Assembly (NCBI GenBank): GCA_023440705.1
Contig: JAEXRP010000123.1
Coordinates: forward strand, 1-64,000
Reading direction: 5' to 3'
From: Soonwooa sp023440705
Lineage (GTDB): Bacteria; Bacteroidota; Bacteroidia; Flavobacteriales; Weeksellaceae
DNA length: 64,000 nucleotides
The stretch's first letter is position 1. Each line of letters starts with the position of its first letter. Below, piece after piece: positions 24,506 to 33,333 of this stretch. The notes below the pieces were generated by a model that was not told the DNA's origin, searched no databases, and saw only the letters and a list, made by a program, of their open reading frames with translations. A program made the translations under genes and the position numbers.

Positions 24506-25483
24506 ATGGCTAAAAGCTTCGGAATCCTTGGTATCGTCTTAGGCATCGGTATTCTCATCGCTGTTGCTATCAACCTGAACATTGGTTTTATCCAACTACA
24601 ATTTCAAGATTTTTATAATGAAAATTCTGTCAATGCTGCGATTGCAGACATTAGAGTTAATCGTGTTCTGGCGATGTTTTTGGCTGGAATTTCGATTCCG
24701 AGTAGTGGATTTTTATTACAAGAATATTTTAAAAATCCTTTAGCGGGACCAGATGTTTTGGGAATAACCTCAATATCGAGTTTGGCCGTTGCTTGTTTTA
24801 TTTTCTTTTCGCAGTCGTGGATTTTGCCCGACTTTTTACAAAATAGTTTTATTAGTTTTTCAGCTATTGGTGGGAGTTTAGCATTAATGATTGTTTTGAT
24901 TTTGTTTTCAAAACGCTTTCAAAACTCGTCGTTCATTATTATTTTCGGTTTTTTAATTTCCGCTTTAGCTGGTGCTGTTGTTAGTATTTTGCAATTCTAT
25001 GTCGAAAGTCAAAGCCTCAAAAATTATATTCTTTGGTCGTTTGGCGCAAATAATAATGTAAGTCGAGAGCAACTTTTGATTTTATTTTTGTTTGTAATCG
25101 CAGGACTTTTTTTTAGTTTTAAATCAATAAAACCTTTGATGGGAAGCGCTTTCGGAACTTCTTATGCGCGAAGTATCGGTGTTAATCTTGACACTTTAAA
25201 ATATTTCGTGATCATCGCAACATCTCTCCTATCAGCTTCTGTCACGGCTTTTTTAGGTCCTATATTATTCGTCGGAATTGTCGTACCACATTTTTGTCGT
25301 TTGTTATTTAATCCTTCAAAACTTTGGCATCAATGGATTCTTAATATGATTTTAGGAATCTTCATTATGTTAAGCTTTTCGATTTTATCAGAGTTAACGC
25401 AGTTCCCAATTAATATTATTACGTCAGTTATTGGTATTCCTGTTATACTTTTAATGCTTTTAAAACAATCTAAAAATATATAA
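24506..25483 (+). CDS. FecCD-family ABC transporter permease (iron/heme/cobalamin type)
   Basis: A 325-residue permease with 8-10 membrane segments. Family landmarks include RVLAMFLAGISIPSSGFLLQ (normally RLPR...LAGAALAVSG) , NPLAGPDVLGI, and GPILFVGIVVPHFCRLL near residues 250-265. It is expected to import an Fe(III)-siderophore, heme or cobalamin with the ATPase encoded 2 bp downstream. No periplasmic binding protein or TonB receptor is adjacent, so the substrate stays open. Confidence 0.88.
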   Translation: MAKSFGILGIVLGIGILIAVAINLNIGFIQLQFQDFYNENSVNAAIADIRVNRVLAMFLAGISIPSSGFLLQEYFKNPLAGPDVLGITSISSLAVACFIFFSQSWILPDFLQNSFISFSAIGGSLALMIVLILFSKRFQNSSFIIIFGFLISALAGAVVSILQFYVESQSLKNYILWSFGANNNVSREQLLILFLFVIAGLFFSFKSIKPLMGSAFGTSYARSIGVNLDTLKYFVIIATSLLSASVTAFLGPILFVGIVVPHFCRLLFNPSKLWHQWILNMILGIFIMLSFSILSELTQFPINIITSVIGIPVILLMLLKQSKNI

Positions 25484-25485
25484 TT

Positions 25486-26427
25486 ATGAATACATTTTTA
25501 GAATTGAAAAACTTAAGTATTGGCTACAAAAAAACTTTGGTTTCTGAAATTAATACCGAAGCTAGTTTGGGCGAAGTCATTCTATTGATGGGAAATAATG
25601 GCGTTGGTAAAACAACTTTGATTAAAACTCTTTTAAAACAAAATCAAATTCTTAATGGAGACATTATAATTAATCAAAAATCATTAAAAACTATTTCTCA
25701 GAAAGATATTGCCGAGGATATTGCCATTGTTTTTTCTAAAGCAGAAATCCCAACCAATTATACTGTTGAAGAACTTATCAATTTTGGAAAATATATTCAT
25801 TATCCTTATTATTTTAAAATTGATGAAAAAGATAAAGCAGAGATTTCTGAAATTATTTCTAAATTAAATCTAGAACAATATCGTCATACACAACTCCAAC
25901 ATTTATCCGATGGAAATCTTCAAAAAGCTTTTATTGGTCGAGCTTTAGCACAGAATTCTCCAATCATTATTTTGGACGAACCAACGACACATTTGGATGA
26001 AGACAACAAACTAATTATTTTAAAATTACTTCGTTCATTAGCCAAAACTCAAAACAAATTAATCTTATTTTCGTCACACGATTGGCGTCTTGCTCGCGAG
26101 TTTGCTGATAAAATTTGGTGGATTCGTGACCAAAAATTAAATTCAGGAATTACAGAAGAAATTCTTCTTGAGCACAAAAACTACCTCGATCCTCACATTT
26201 TTGACATTAATTCTAAATTTGTTTCTCCTAAAATTTTCGCACCACAACTCGAAAAAGAATTGTTATTTTCATTTCTTCAAAAGAATTTCAATGAAGATTT
26301 ATCCTTGTTTTCAATAACTTACAATGACAATTTGTGGACAGTTAGCGAAAATTCTTCAACAAGCTATCACAAAAACCTCTCTGAAATTAAAAATTCGCTA
26401 CAAACTCGCTTAAAATCTACATTTTAA
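25486..26427 (+). CDS. ABC transporter ATP-binding protein
   Basis: A 313-residue protein. Walker A is MGNNGVGKTT near residues 34-43, the signature motif is LSDGNLQKAFIGRAL (an LSDGN variant of LSGGQ), and Walker B is IIILDEPTTHLD with the switch His in SSHD. The ATPase domain ends near residue 225; the remaining ~85 residues are an extension not found in typical FecE-like proteins and not recognised. It pairs with the FecCD permease upstream. Confidence 0.88.
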   Translation: MNTFLELKNLSIGYKKTLVSEINTEASLGEVILLMGNNGVGKTTLIKTLLKQNQILNGDIIINQKSLKTISQKDIAEDIAIVFSKAEIPTNYTVEELINFGKYIHYPYYFKIDEKDKAEISEIISKLNLEQYRHTQLQHLSDGNLQKAFIGRALAQNSPIIILDEPTTHLDEDNKLIILKLLRSLAKTQNKLILFSSHDWRLAREFADKIWWIRDQKLNSGITEEILLEHKNYLDPHIFDINSKFVSPKIFAPQLEKELLFSFLQKNFNEDLSLFSITYNDNLWTVSENSSTSYHKNLSEIKNSLQTRLKSTF

Positions 26428-26513
26428 ATAATTTTACTTTCAATTTATTGCGAATAGCATAACAATTAACCCTCTGATTTTCAATATTTAACATTTATTT
26501 AACTTAGATATAC

Positions 26514-26525
26514 TATGCATGCATA
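26514..26525 (+). promoter_or_regulatory. Putative MarR operator upstream of the beta-oxidation operon
   Basis: The perfect palindrome TATGCATGCATA lies 12 bp before the -7 box, where a repressor would block RNA polymerase. A one-mismatch version occurs upstream of etfBA. The adjacent MarR-family gene is the natural candidate for the binding protein. Confidence 0.6.
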
Positions 26526-26536
26526 ATATATTTTCC

Positions 26537-26544
26537 TACTTTTG
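26537..26544 (+). promoter_or_regulatory. -7 box for the marR-beta-oxidation operon
   Basis: TACTTTTG matches TAnnTTTG, 23 bp before the marR start. Confidence 0.5.
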
Positions 26545-26566
26545 AGTAATCACTTTAAAGGTTATT

Positions 26567-27019
26567 ATGGAAAAGAAAAATTCAGATAAAGTTGAAAGTG
26601 TAGATTTATTACTTAAATCTGCGTGGTTAGCCGTATCCAAAATGTATTCCGACAAGGCGTCGTTATACAATTCAACAGCGGTACAGGCATTGACATTGCT
26701 AAAAATTGACCCAAAAGAAGGCACTCGAAGCACGAATCTTGGCCCCAAAATGGCGATTGAACCAACATCCTTAACTCGAATCATCAAACTTTTAGAAGAC
26801 AATGGTTATATCTATAAGGAAAAAACGACGACCGACAAACGTGAAGTTATTATTAAACTAACCGATAAAGGCATCGAATCGCGTAATCTGTCTAAAAAAG
26901 TTGTCCTTGATTTTAATACCAAAGTTGTAGAAACTATTCCGCAAGAAAAGTTTGAAGTTTTTAAGGAAGTGATGACTCAAATTCTAAAAATCGCCAACGA
27001 TCTTAACAATAAAAAATAG
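26567..27019 (+). CDS. MarR-family transcriptional regulator
   Basis: A 150-residue winged-helix protein. The recognition helix region is TSLTRIIKLLEDNGYI, followed by the wing KEKTTTDKREVIIKLTDKG, typical of MarR. It is the first gene of the beta-oxidation operon, 55 bp before the multifunctional enzyme, and is preceded by a perfect palindrome overlapping the promoter region. I infer autoregulation and control of fatty-acid degradation and etfBA, with acyl-CoA as a plausible ligand. Confidence 0.88.
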   Translation: MEKKNSDKVESVDLLLKSAWLAVSKMYSDKASLYNSTAVQALTLLKIDPKEGTRSTNLGPKMAIEPTSLTRIIKLLEDNGYIYKEKTTTDKREVIIKLTDKGIESRNLSKKVVLDFNTKVVETIPQEKFEVFKEVMTQILKIANDLNNKK

Positions 27020-27074
27020 TTCCCGTTTTGGGAATTGAACTATAATTTAATAATTAAAAAAATTACATATTCAA

Positions 27075-29480
27075 ATGAAAAGACGAATCAAACACGTTAC
27101 AGTATTAGGTTCTGGAATCATGGGAAGCGGTATTGCTGCGCACTTTGCAAACATTGGCGTCGAAGTATTGCTTTTGGACATCGTTCCGTTTGAACTGAAC
27201 GAAGCTGAACAGAAAAAAGGTTTGACTAAAGAAGACAAAGCGGTTCGTAACAGAATTGCAACCGAAAATTTAGGAAAACTTCAGAAAGCAAGTCCTGCAC
27301 TACTCTATTCCCCGAGTTTTGCGAGCAGAATTAAAGTAGGAAACTTCGACGACGATATGAAGAAAATCGCAAATACCGATTGGATTATCGAAGTTGTGGT
27401 GGAAAGATTGGACATCAAAAAATCGGTTTATGAGAAAATCGAACAATTCCGCAAGCCAGGAACTTTGGTTTCTTCGAACACGTCGGGGATTCCGATTCAT
27501 CTTTTAACAGAAGGCAGAAGCGATGATTTCAAAGATTATTTTGCAGGAACGCACTTCTTCAACCCTGTTCGTTATTTGCCGTTGTTGGAAATTATTCCAA
27601 CGCCACACACGCTTCCAGAAGTTGTGGATTTCTACATGTCTTATGGAGCAAAATTCCTCGGAAAAACCACTGTTTTGGCGAAAGATACACCAGCGTTTAT
27701 CGCAAACAGAATTGGTGTTTTCGGAATTATGAACATCTTTAATACGATTCAGAAATTAGGTTTAAACATTTCTGATGTTGATAAATTGACGGGTCCAGTT
27801 ATTGGTCGTCCAAAATCAGCAACTTTCCGTACGGCGGATGTTGTAGGTTTGGATACGTTGGTACACGTGGCTAACGGCGTTCGCGAAAGCGGTGTTGAGC
27901 AAGATATGTTCAAAGACCAATTTGCAATGCCAAGCTACATCGACTTTTTGATGAATAACAATTTCTTGGGCTCAAAATCGGGTCAAGGTTTCTTCAAAAA
28001 AGTTAAAAACGTTGATGGAAGCTCAGATATTTTAAGATTAAATCTTGATACTTTAGAGTACGAAACTCAAGGAAAAGTAAGTTTCCCAACTTTAGAATTA
28101 ACAAAAACGATTGAAAAACCTTTGGACCGTTTCAAAGTCTTAATCGGTGGTAAAGATAAAGCAGGTGAATTTTACAGATTGACTTTGGGCGCGATGTTCG
28201 CATACGTTTCTCACAAAGTTCCGGAAATATCTGATGATATTTATAAAATCGACGATGCAATGAAAGCAGGTTTCGGTTGGGAAAATGGTCCTTTCGAAAT
28301 TTGGGATGCTGTAGGCGTTCAAAAAGGTGTAGAATTGGCTAAAGAAGCGGGTTACGAAGTTTCGGATTGGGCTAAAGAATTGGCTTCTAAAAATGAAACT
28401 TTCTATAAAGTTAATGATGAAGGTCAAAGTATTTTCTACGATAAAAATACGGGTAACTACGACCAAATCCCTGGTCAAGAAGCCTTTATCATCCTTGATA
28501 ATATCAGAAAAAACAAAACGCTGTGGAGCAACTCAGGTGCTTCAATTGAAGATTTAGGTGACGGAATTATCAACTTCGAAATTCATTCTAAAATGAATTC
28601 TCTTGGAGGTGAAGTTCTTGATGGACTAAACCGCGCAATTGACCTTGCAGAAAAAGAATATGACGGATTGGTTATCGGAAATCAAGGTGCTAATTTCTCC
28701 GTTGGAGCGAATTTGGCGATGATTATGATGATGGCGGTTGACCAAGATTGGGACGACTTAAATATGGCGATTGCGTACTTCCAAAACTCGATGATGAGAG
28801 TTCGTTACTCTTCAATTCCAGTTGTGGTTGCGCCTCACACAATGACTTTGGGTGGTGGTTGCGAAATGACGCTTCACGCAGACCGAGTTGTTGCCGCTGC
28901 AGAAACTTATATCGGATTAGTGGAACTTGGCGTTGGGGTAATTCCTGGCGGTGGTGGTACCAAAGAAATGACGTTGAGAACGTGTCGCGATTTCGTAAAA
29001 GACGACGTGAAAACCAACAGACTTCGCGATGCTTTCATGAATATCGCAATGGCAAAAGTAGCAACTTCCGCTTACGAAGCTTACGATATGGGAATTCTGG
29101 AGCACGGAAAAGACATCGTTGTGGTTGATAAAAAACGTCAAATTGCTGAAGCTAAAAAAGTTGCAAAACTAATGGCAGAGCAAGGTTACACGCAACCGAT
29201 CGAAGAAACCGTTACCGTTCTTGGAAAAGATGCTTTGGGGATGTTCTACGTTGGAACAGATCAAATGCTTGCCGGAAATTTCATTTCAGAATACGACAAG
29301 AAAATTGCAGACAAGCTAGCAAACGTAATGGTAGGCGGAAATCTTTCTGAGCCAACTGCCGTTTCCGAAAGATATTTATTGAACCTTGAAAGAGAAACTT
29401 TCCTTTCCCTTTGCGGTGAAAGAAAAACCCTTGAAAGAATTCAGCACATGTTACAAACTGGGAAACCGTTGCGTAATTAG
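27075..29480 (+). CDS. 3-hydroxyacyl-CoA dehydrogenase / enoyl-CoA hydratase fusion
   Basis: An 801-residue multifunctional beta-oxidation enzyme. The N-terminal NAD-binding motif is GSGIMGSGIA (residues ~12-21), with the dehydrogenase core to about residue 420 (THFFNPVRYLPLLEIIPT contains the catalytic His). An enoyl-CoA hydratase domain follows at ~500-720 (LGGGCEMTLHADRVVAA). This order is the reverse of E. coli FadB. It hydrates enoyl-CoA and oxidises 3-hydroxyacyl-CoA. The stop codon lies inside the first heptad of the element that carries the next gene. Confidence 0.94.
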   Translation: MKRRIKHVTVLGSGIMGSGIAAHFANIGVEVLLLDIVPFELNEAEQKKGLTKEDKAVRNRIATENLGKLQKASPALLYSPSFASRIKVGNFDDDMKKIANTDWIIEVVVERLDIKKSVYEKIEQFRKPGTLVSSNTSGIPIHLLTEGRSDDFKDYFAGTHFFNPVRYLPLLEIIPTPHTLPEVVDFYMSYGAKFLGKTTVLAKDTPAFIANRIGVFGIMNIFNTIQKLGLNISDVDKLTGPVIGRPKSATFRTADVVGLDTLVHVANGVRESGVEQDMFKDQFAMPSYIDFLMNNNFLGSKSGQGFFKKVKNVDGSSDILRLNLDTLEYETQGKVSFPTLELTKTIEKPLDRFKVLIGGKDKAGEFYRLTLGAMFAYVSHKVPEISDDIYKIDDAMKAGFGWENGPFEIWDAVGVQKGVELAKEAGYEVSDWAKELASKNETFYKVNDEGQSIFYDKNTGNYDQIPGQEAFIILDNIRKNKTLWSNSGASIEDLGDGIINFEIHSKMNSLGGEVLDGLNRAIDLAEKEYDGLVIGNQGANFSVGANLAMIMMMAVDQDWDDLNMAIAYFQNSMMRVRYSSIPVVVAPHTMTLGGGCEMTLHADRVVAAAETYIGLVELGVGVIPGGGGTKEMTLRTCRDFVKDDVKTNRLRDAFMNIAMAKVATSAYEAYDMGILEHGKDIVVVDKKRQIAEAKKVAKLMAEQGYTQPIEETVTVLGKDALGMFYVGTDQMLAGNFISEYDKKIADKLANVMVGGNLSEPTAVSERYLLNLERETFLSLCGERKTLERIQHMLQTGKPLRN

Positions 29481-29911
29481 AAGTTAGAAGTTAGATATTA
29501 GAATTTAGATGAAAGCGCACAGATTACAAGATTTAATGATTTGGAAGAAGTCAATGACATTGGTAAAAGAGATTTATCTTATTACCGAAGAATTGCCTTC
29601 TCAAGAAAAATTTGGTCTAATCTCGCAACTGAGAAGATGTGCTGTTTCTATCCCTTCTAATATCGCCGAAGGTGCTGGTAGAAATAATTCGAAAGAATTT
29701 TATCAATTTTTAGGAATTGCTTCGGGCTCTACATATGAACTGGAAACTCAATTATTACTTTTAGTTGAACTACAATTTATTGAAGAACAAAAAATCACAC
29801 CTTTATTAAACGACCTAACTGAAATTCAGAAAATGATTTACAAGTTTAAAACCAATTTAATTAACGGTTAGTTGTCTAACTTCTAACCTCTAAATTCTAA
29901 CTTCTAAAATG
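29477..29911 (+). mobile_element. S23/IVP element 1 with heptad-phased inverted arms, inside the fad operon
   Basis: Left arm: five consecutive 7-mers of the form TTAGAnn (29477-29511). The first contains the stop codon of the hydroxyacyl-CoA dehydrogenase gene and the fifth contains the ATG of the S23 gene. Right arm: five 7-mers of the form TCTAAnn (29875-29909), running directly into the thiolase start codon. The arms are complementary, so the ~435-base insert could fold as one long RNA stem enclosing the S23 gene. Structure seen directly; mobility is inference. Confidence 0.6.
29509..29871 (+). CDS. Four-helix bundle protein (S23/23S rRNA IVP family)
   Basis: A 120-residue protein of the S23 ribosomal / intervening-sequence protein family. 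Conserved signatures are EKFGLISQLRRCAVSIPSNIAEG split across residues ~32-54 and NSKEFYQFLGIASGS. Relatives are encoded in intervening sequences of 23S rRNA in Leptospira and others, and the fold resembles the Avd accessory protein of diversity-generating retroelements. Function is not established. It sits between two co-transcribed beta-oxidation genes, framed by inverted heptad tracts. Confidence 0.85.
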   Translation: MKAHRLQDLMIWKKSMTLVKEIYLITEELPSQEKFGLISQLRRCAVSIPSNIAEGAGRNNSKEFYQFLGIASGSTYELETQLLLLVELQFIEEQKITPLLNDLTEIQKMIYKFKTNLING

Positions 29912-31087
29912 AAAACAGCATACATCATAAAAGGGTACCGTACTGCGGTTGGAAAGGCTCCAAAAGGATCTTTACGCTTTACAAGACCCGACGAAATGGC
30001 GGCTACAGTTATTGAAAAACTAATGGCTGAAGTTCCGCAATTAGATAAAAACAGAATCGACGACCTTATCGTTGGAAATGCAATGCCAGAGGCTGAACAA
30101 GGCTTGAACGTTGCACGTTTAATCTCTTTAATGGGATTAAATACGGACAAAGTTCCGGGCGTTACCATAAACAGATATTGCGCATCAGGTTCTGAGGCGA
30201 TTGCGATTGCAACGGCAAAAATCCAATCAGGAATGGCAGATTGTATCATCGCAGGTGGAACAGAATCGATGAGTTATATTCCGATGGGTGGTTACAAACC
30301 TGTTCCAGATCCTATTTTAGCGAAGTCAAACCCAGATTATTATTGGGGAATGGGCTATACAGCAGAAGCGGTGGCGAAAGAATTTAATGTTTCGAGAGCA
30401 GCTCAGGATGAATTCGCTTTTAATTCGCATCAAAAAGCTTTGAAAGCGATTGCTGAAGGAAGATTCAAAGATCAAATCGTTCCTGTTCCTGTTGAATATA
30501 CATTCGTTGACGAAAATCAGAAATTACAATCAAAGAAATTTGATTTCGCTATGGATGAAGGTCCACGAGCAGACACTTCTTTGGAAGGTTTGGCTAAATT
30601 GAGACCAGTTTTTGCACAAGGCGGAAGCGTAACGGCAGGAAACTCATCTCAAATGTCAGACGGAGCGGCTTTCGTCATCGTAATGTCAGAAGAAATGGTG
30701 AAAGAACTTGGTTTGGAGCCAGAAGCAAGATTAGTTTCTTATGCAGCTGCAGGTTTAGAGCCAAGAATTATGGGAATGGGACCTGTTTACGCAGTTCCAA
30801 AGGCATTAAAACAAGCTGGACTTCAATTAAACGACATCGACTTAATCGAGCTTAACGAAGCTTTCGCTTCACAATCGGTTGCAGTAATCAACGAATTAGG
30901 AATCAATCCAGAAATCACGAACGTAAACGGTGGTGCAATCGCATTGGGTCACCCACTTGGATGTACAGGAGCAAAATTGGCGGTTCAGTTATTCGATGAA
31001 ATGAAAAAACGTGGCAACAAATACGGAATGGTAACCATGTGCGTCGGAACCGGACAAGGCGCAGCAGCGATTTACGAACTTTTTTAA
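29909..31087 (+). CDS. fadA: Acetyl-CoA C-acyltransferase (3-ketoacyl-CoA thiolase)
   Basis: A 392-residue thiolase. The nucleophilic Cys is in NRYCASGSEAIA near residue 92, the second motif is NVNGGAIALGHPLGCTGAK with the catalytic His, and the third Cys lies in MCVGTGQGAA. It cleaves 3-ketoacyl-CoA to acetyl-CoA in the last step of beta-oxidation. The start codon overlaps the right arm of S23 element 1 and the stop directly precedes the left arm of element 2, so its translation signals lie within a repeat. Confidence 0.95.
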   Translation: MKTAYIIKGYRTAVGKAPKGSLRFTRPDEMAATVIEKLMAEVPQLDKNRIDDLIVGNAMPEAEQGLNVARLISLMGLNTDKVPGVTINRYCASGSEAIAIATAKIQSGMADCIIAGGTESMSYIPMGGYKPVPDPILAKSNPDYYWGMGYTAEAVAKEFNVSRAAQDEFAFNSHQKALKAIAEGRFKDQIVPVPVEYTFVDENQKLQSKKFDFAMDEGPRADTSLEGLAKLRPVFAQGGSVTAGNSSQMSDGAAFVIVMSEEMVKELGLEPEARLVSYAAAGLEPRIMGMGPVYAVPKALKQAGLQLNDIDLIELNEAFASQSVAVINELGINPEITNVNGGAIALGHPLGCTGAKLAVQLFDEMKKRGNKYGMVTMCVGTGQGAAAIYELF

Positions 31088-31528
31088 GCGGAAAGAGGAA
31101 AGAACAAAGAACAAAGAGAAAAGATTAAAGAAGCCAGATGAAGCATAATTTCAAAAATCTGAATATTTGGAAATTGTCAATTGAATTGGCGAATGAAATT
31201 TATGCGGCTTCTGATCTTTTTCCAAAAAATGAAGAATTTGGATTGAAATCGCAAATCCGAAGATGCGCAGTTTCTGTTCCTTCCAATATTGCGGAAGGAT
31301 CGAGTCGGAGTTCTGATAAAGATTTTAATCGATTTTTAGAAATTAGTCTTGGTTCTCTTTTCGAACTTCAAACTCAGCTTATCATCGCAAATGCGAGAAA
31401 TTACATTAACAACGAAAATTTTAATCAAATCGAAATAAGAATAATTGAGTTACAAAAGATGATTTCGGGCTTTCAAAATAATTTGCTCTCGAGATAAGTC
31501 TTTTCTCTTTTATCTTTTTTCTTTCATC
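31088..31528 (+). mobile_element. S23/IVP element 2 with heptad-phased inverted arms, inside the fad operon
   Basis: Left arm: seven 7-mers of the form GAnnAAA or close variants (31088-31136), starting on the base after the thiolase stop and running into the S23 ATG. Right arm: four 7-mers of the form TTTTnTC (31501-31528) shortly after the S23 stop. The arms are complementary. The heptad sequence differs completely from element 1, yet the 7-nt phase, the placement and the gene inside are the same. Confidence 0.6.
31138..31497 (+). CDS. Four-helix bundle protein (S23/23S rRNA IVP family), second copy
   Basis: A 119-residue paralogue of the protein at 29509-29871, sharing FGLKSQIRRCAVSVPSNIAEG and SSDKDFNRFLEISLGS. 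The two differ at many positions, so they are not a recent tandem duplication. It lies between the thiolase and acyl-CoA dehydrogenase genes. Function unknown; association with the flanking heptad inverted repeats suggests it belongs to the element rather than to fatty-acid metabolism. Confidence 0.85.
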   Translation: MKHNFKNLNIWKLSIELANEIYAASDLFPKNEEFGLKSQIRRCAVSVPSNIAEGSSRSSDKDFNRFLEISLGSLFELQTQLIIANARNYINNENFNQIEIRIIELQKMISGFQNNLLSR

Positions 31529-31557
31529 AAATTTTTTAATAAAACAAAAACTAAAAT

Positions 31558-33333
31558 ATGGCAAATTTAACTGGCGGCGAGTTCCTAATCAAGGAAATCC
31601 CAGCAAACGAAATCTTCTCTTTGGAGGAACTGAATGAAGAACAAAAAATGCTTCGCGACTCTGCAAAAGAGTTTATCGACAGAGAAGTGGTTCCGAATAG
31701 AGAGAAATTCGAACATAAAGATTATGCATTCACGGAAGAATGTATGAAAAAATTAGGAGAAATGGGAATGTTGGGAATCACCGTTCCTGAGCAATACGGC
31801 GGTATGGGAATGGGCTTCATCAACACGATGTTGGCTTGCGACTACCTTTCTGGTGCAACGGGATCGTTGGCTACGGCTTTCGGTGCGCACACGGGAATTG
31901 GGACGCTTCCTACCCTTTTGTACGGTTCTGAGGAATTAAAAGCGAAATATCTTCCAGATTTAGCAGCAGGAACAAAATTCGGGGCTTACTGTTTGACAGA
32001 GCCAGATGCAGGTTCGGATGCGAATTCAGGAAAAACAAAAGCGGTTCTTTCAGCTGATGGAAAACATTACATCATCAACGGACAAAAAATGTGGATTTCT
32101 AATGCAGGTTTTGCAGATACTTTCACGCTTTTCGCAAAAATCGATGATGATAAAAACATCACTGGTTTCGTTATCAATCGTTCTGAATTGGAAGATCCAA
32201 ACTCTCTAACTTTAGGTGAAGAAGAGCACAAATTGGGAATCCGCGCATCTTCTACGAGACAAGTTTTCTTCAATGACATGAAGGTTCCAGTGGAAAATAT
32301 GTTAGGTGAAAGAAATAACGGTTTCAAAATCGCTTTAAATGCATTGAACGTTGGTCGTATCAAGTTAGCTGCGGCTTGTTTGGATGCTCAAAGAAGAATT
32401 TTAAATCATTCAATTCAATATTCTAGCGAGAGAAAACAATTTGGCGTTTCGATTTCAACTTTTGGAGCAATCAGAAAGAAATTGGCTGAAATGGCAACTG
32501 GAACTTTCGTTTCTGAATCAGGTTCGTATCGTGCTGCAAAAGATGTTCAGGATAAAATCGACGAATTGGTAGCTGGTGGAATGAATCACCAAGAAGCAGA
32601 ATTGAAAGGTGTTGAGGAATTCGCGGTTGAATGTTCAATTCTAAAAGTTTTCGTTTCAGATTTAGCACAACACACAGCTGATGAAGGTATCCAAATCTAC
32701 GGTGGAATGGGCTTCTCAGAAGATACACCAATGGAAGCAGCCTGGAGAGATTCAAGAATTTCAAGAATTTATGAAGGAACTAACGAAATCAACAGACTTC
32801 TTGCAGTTGGAATGCTTATTAAGCGTGCTATGAAAGGGCAATTAGACCTTTTAACTCCAGCAATGGCGATTTCTAAAGAGTTGATGGGAATTCCGTCTTT
32901 CGAAGTTCCAGATTATTCGGCTTACATGAGCGAAGAAAAAGCAATCATCGCGAACTTGAAAAAAGTATTCTTGATGGTTTCTGGTGCAGCGCTTCAGAAA
33001 TACATGATGGATATTGAAAAGCAACAACATTTATTGTTAAATGCTTCAGAGATTTTGAACCAAATTTACATGGCAGAATCTGCAATCTCAAGAGCTGAAA
33101 AACACTTCTCAGCAGATTCAGTGGAAGCAGCAATGGCTCAATTAAACCTTTACAAAGCGGTTGAGAAAATCATCACAGCAGCTAAAGAAGGTATCGTTTC
33201 TTTCGCAGAAGGCGACGAGCAAAGAATGATGTTGTCTGGTCTGAGAAGATTCACGAAATATACCAACACTCCAAATGTTGTAGCACTTACAGAGAAAATT
33301 GCTGCACATTACGTGGAGAAAGGAAATTATTAG
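31558..33333 (+). CDS. Acyl-CoA dehydrogenase
   Basis: A 591-residue FAD enzyme. Signatures are YCLTEPDAGSDANSGKT, GEERNNGFKIALNALNVGR-like helices and the C-terminal YEGTNEINRLLA. The extra ~170 C-terminal residues place it with the long, VLCAD-like type. It makes the first double bond in beta-oxidation and donates electrons to ETF, encoded by etfBA elsewhere in this window. It is the last gene of the operon; a strong bidirectional terminator follows at 33420-33447. Confidence 0.95.
   Translation: MANLTGGEFLIKEIPANEIFSLEELNEEQKMLRDSAKEFIDREVVPNREKFEHKDYAFTEECMKKLGEMGMLGITVPEQYGGMGMGFINTMLACDYLSGATGSLATAFGAHTGIGTLPTLLYGSEELKAKYLPDLAAGTKFGAYCLTEPDAGSDANSGKTKAVLSADGKHYIINGQKMWISNAGFADTFTLFAKIDDDKNITGFVINRSELEDPNSLTLGEEEHKLGIRASSTRQVFFNDMKVPVENMLGERNNGFKIALNALNVGRIKLAAACLDAQRRILNHSIQYSSERKQFGVSISTFGAIRKKLAEMATGTFVSESGSYRAAKDVQDKIDELVAGGMNHQEAELKGVEEFAVECSILKVFVSDLAQHTADEGIQIYGGMGFSEDTPMEAAWRDSRISRIYEGTNEINRLLAVGMLIKRAMKGQLDLLTPAMAISKELMGIPSFEVPDYSAYMSEEKAIIANLKKVFLMVSGAALQKYMMDIEKQQHLLLNASEILNQIYMAESAISRAEKHFSADSVEAAMAQLNLYKAVEKIITAAKEGIVSFAEGDEQRMMLSGLRRFTKYTNTPNVVALTEKIAAHYVEKGNY

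Noticed and set aside
28748..29128. 126-codon frame inside the beta-oxidation fusion gene
   Set aside because: Shadow frame of a clearly coding, conserved enoyl-CoA hydratase domain; Arg/Trp/Cys-rich composition is typical of such shadows.
29477..31528. Transposase or integrase gene in the S23 elements
   Set aside because: The only gene in each is the ~120-residue four-helix bundle protein; no catalytic motif of a known transposase is present.
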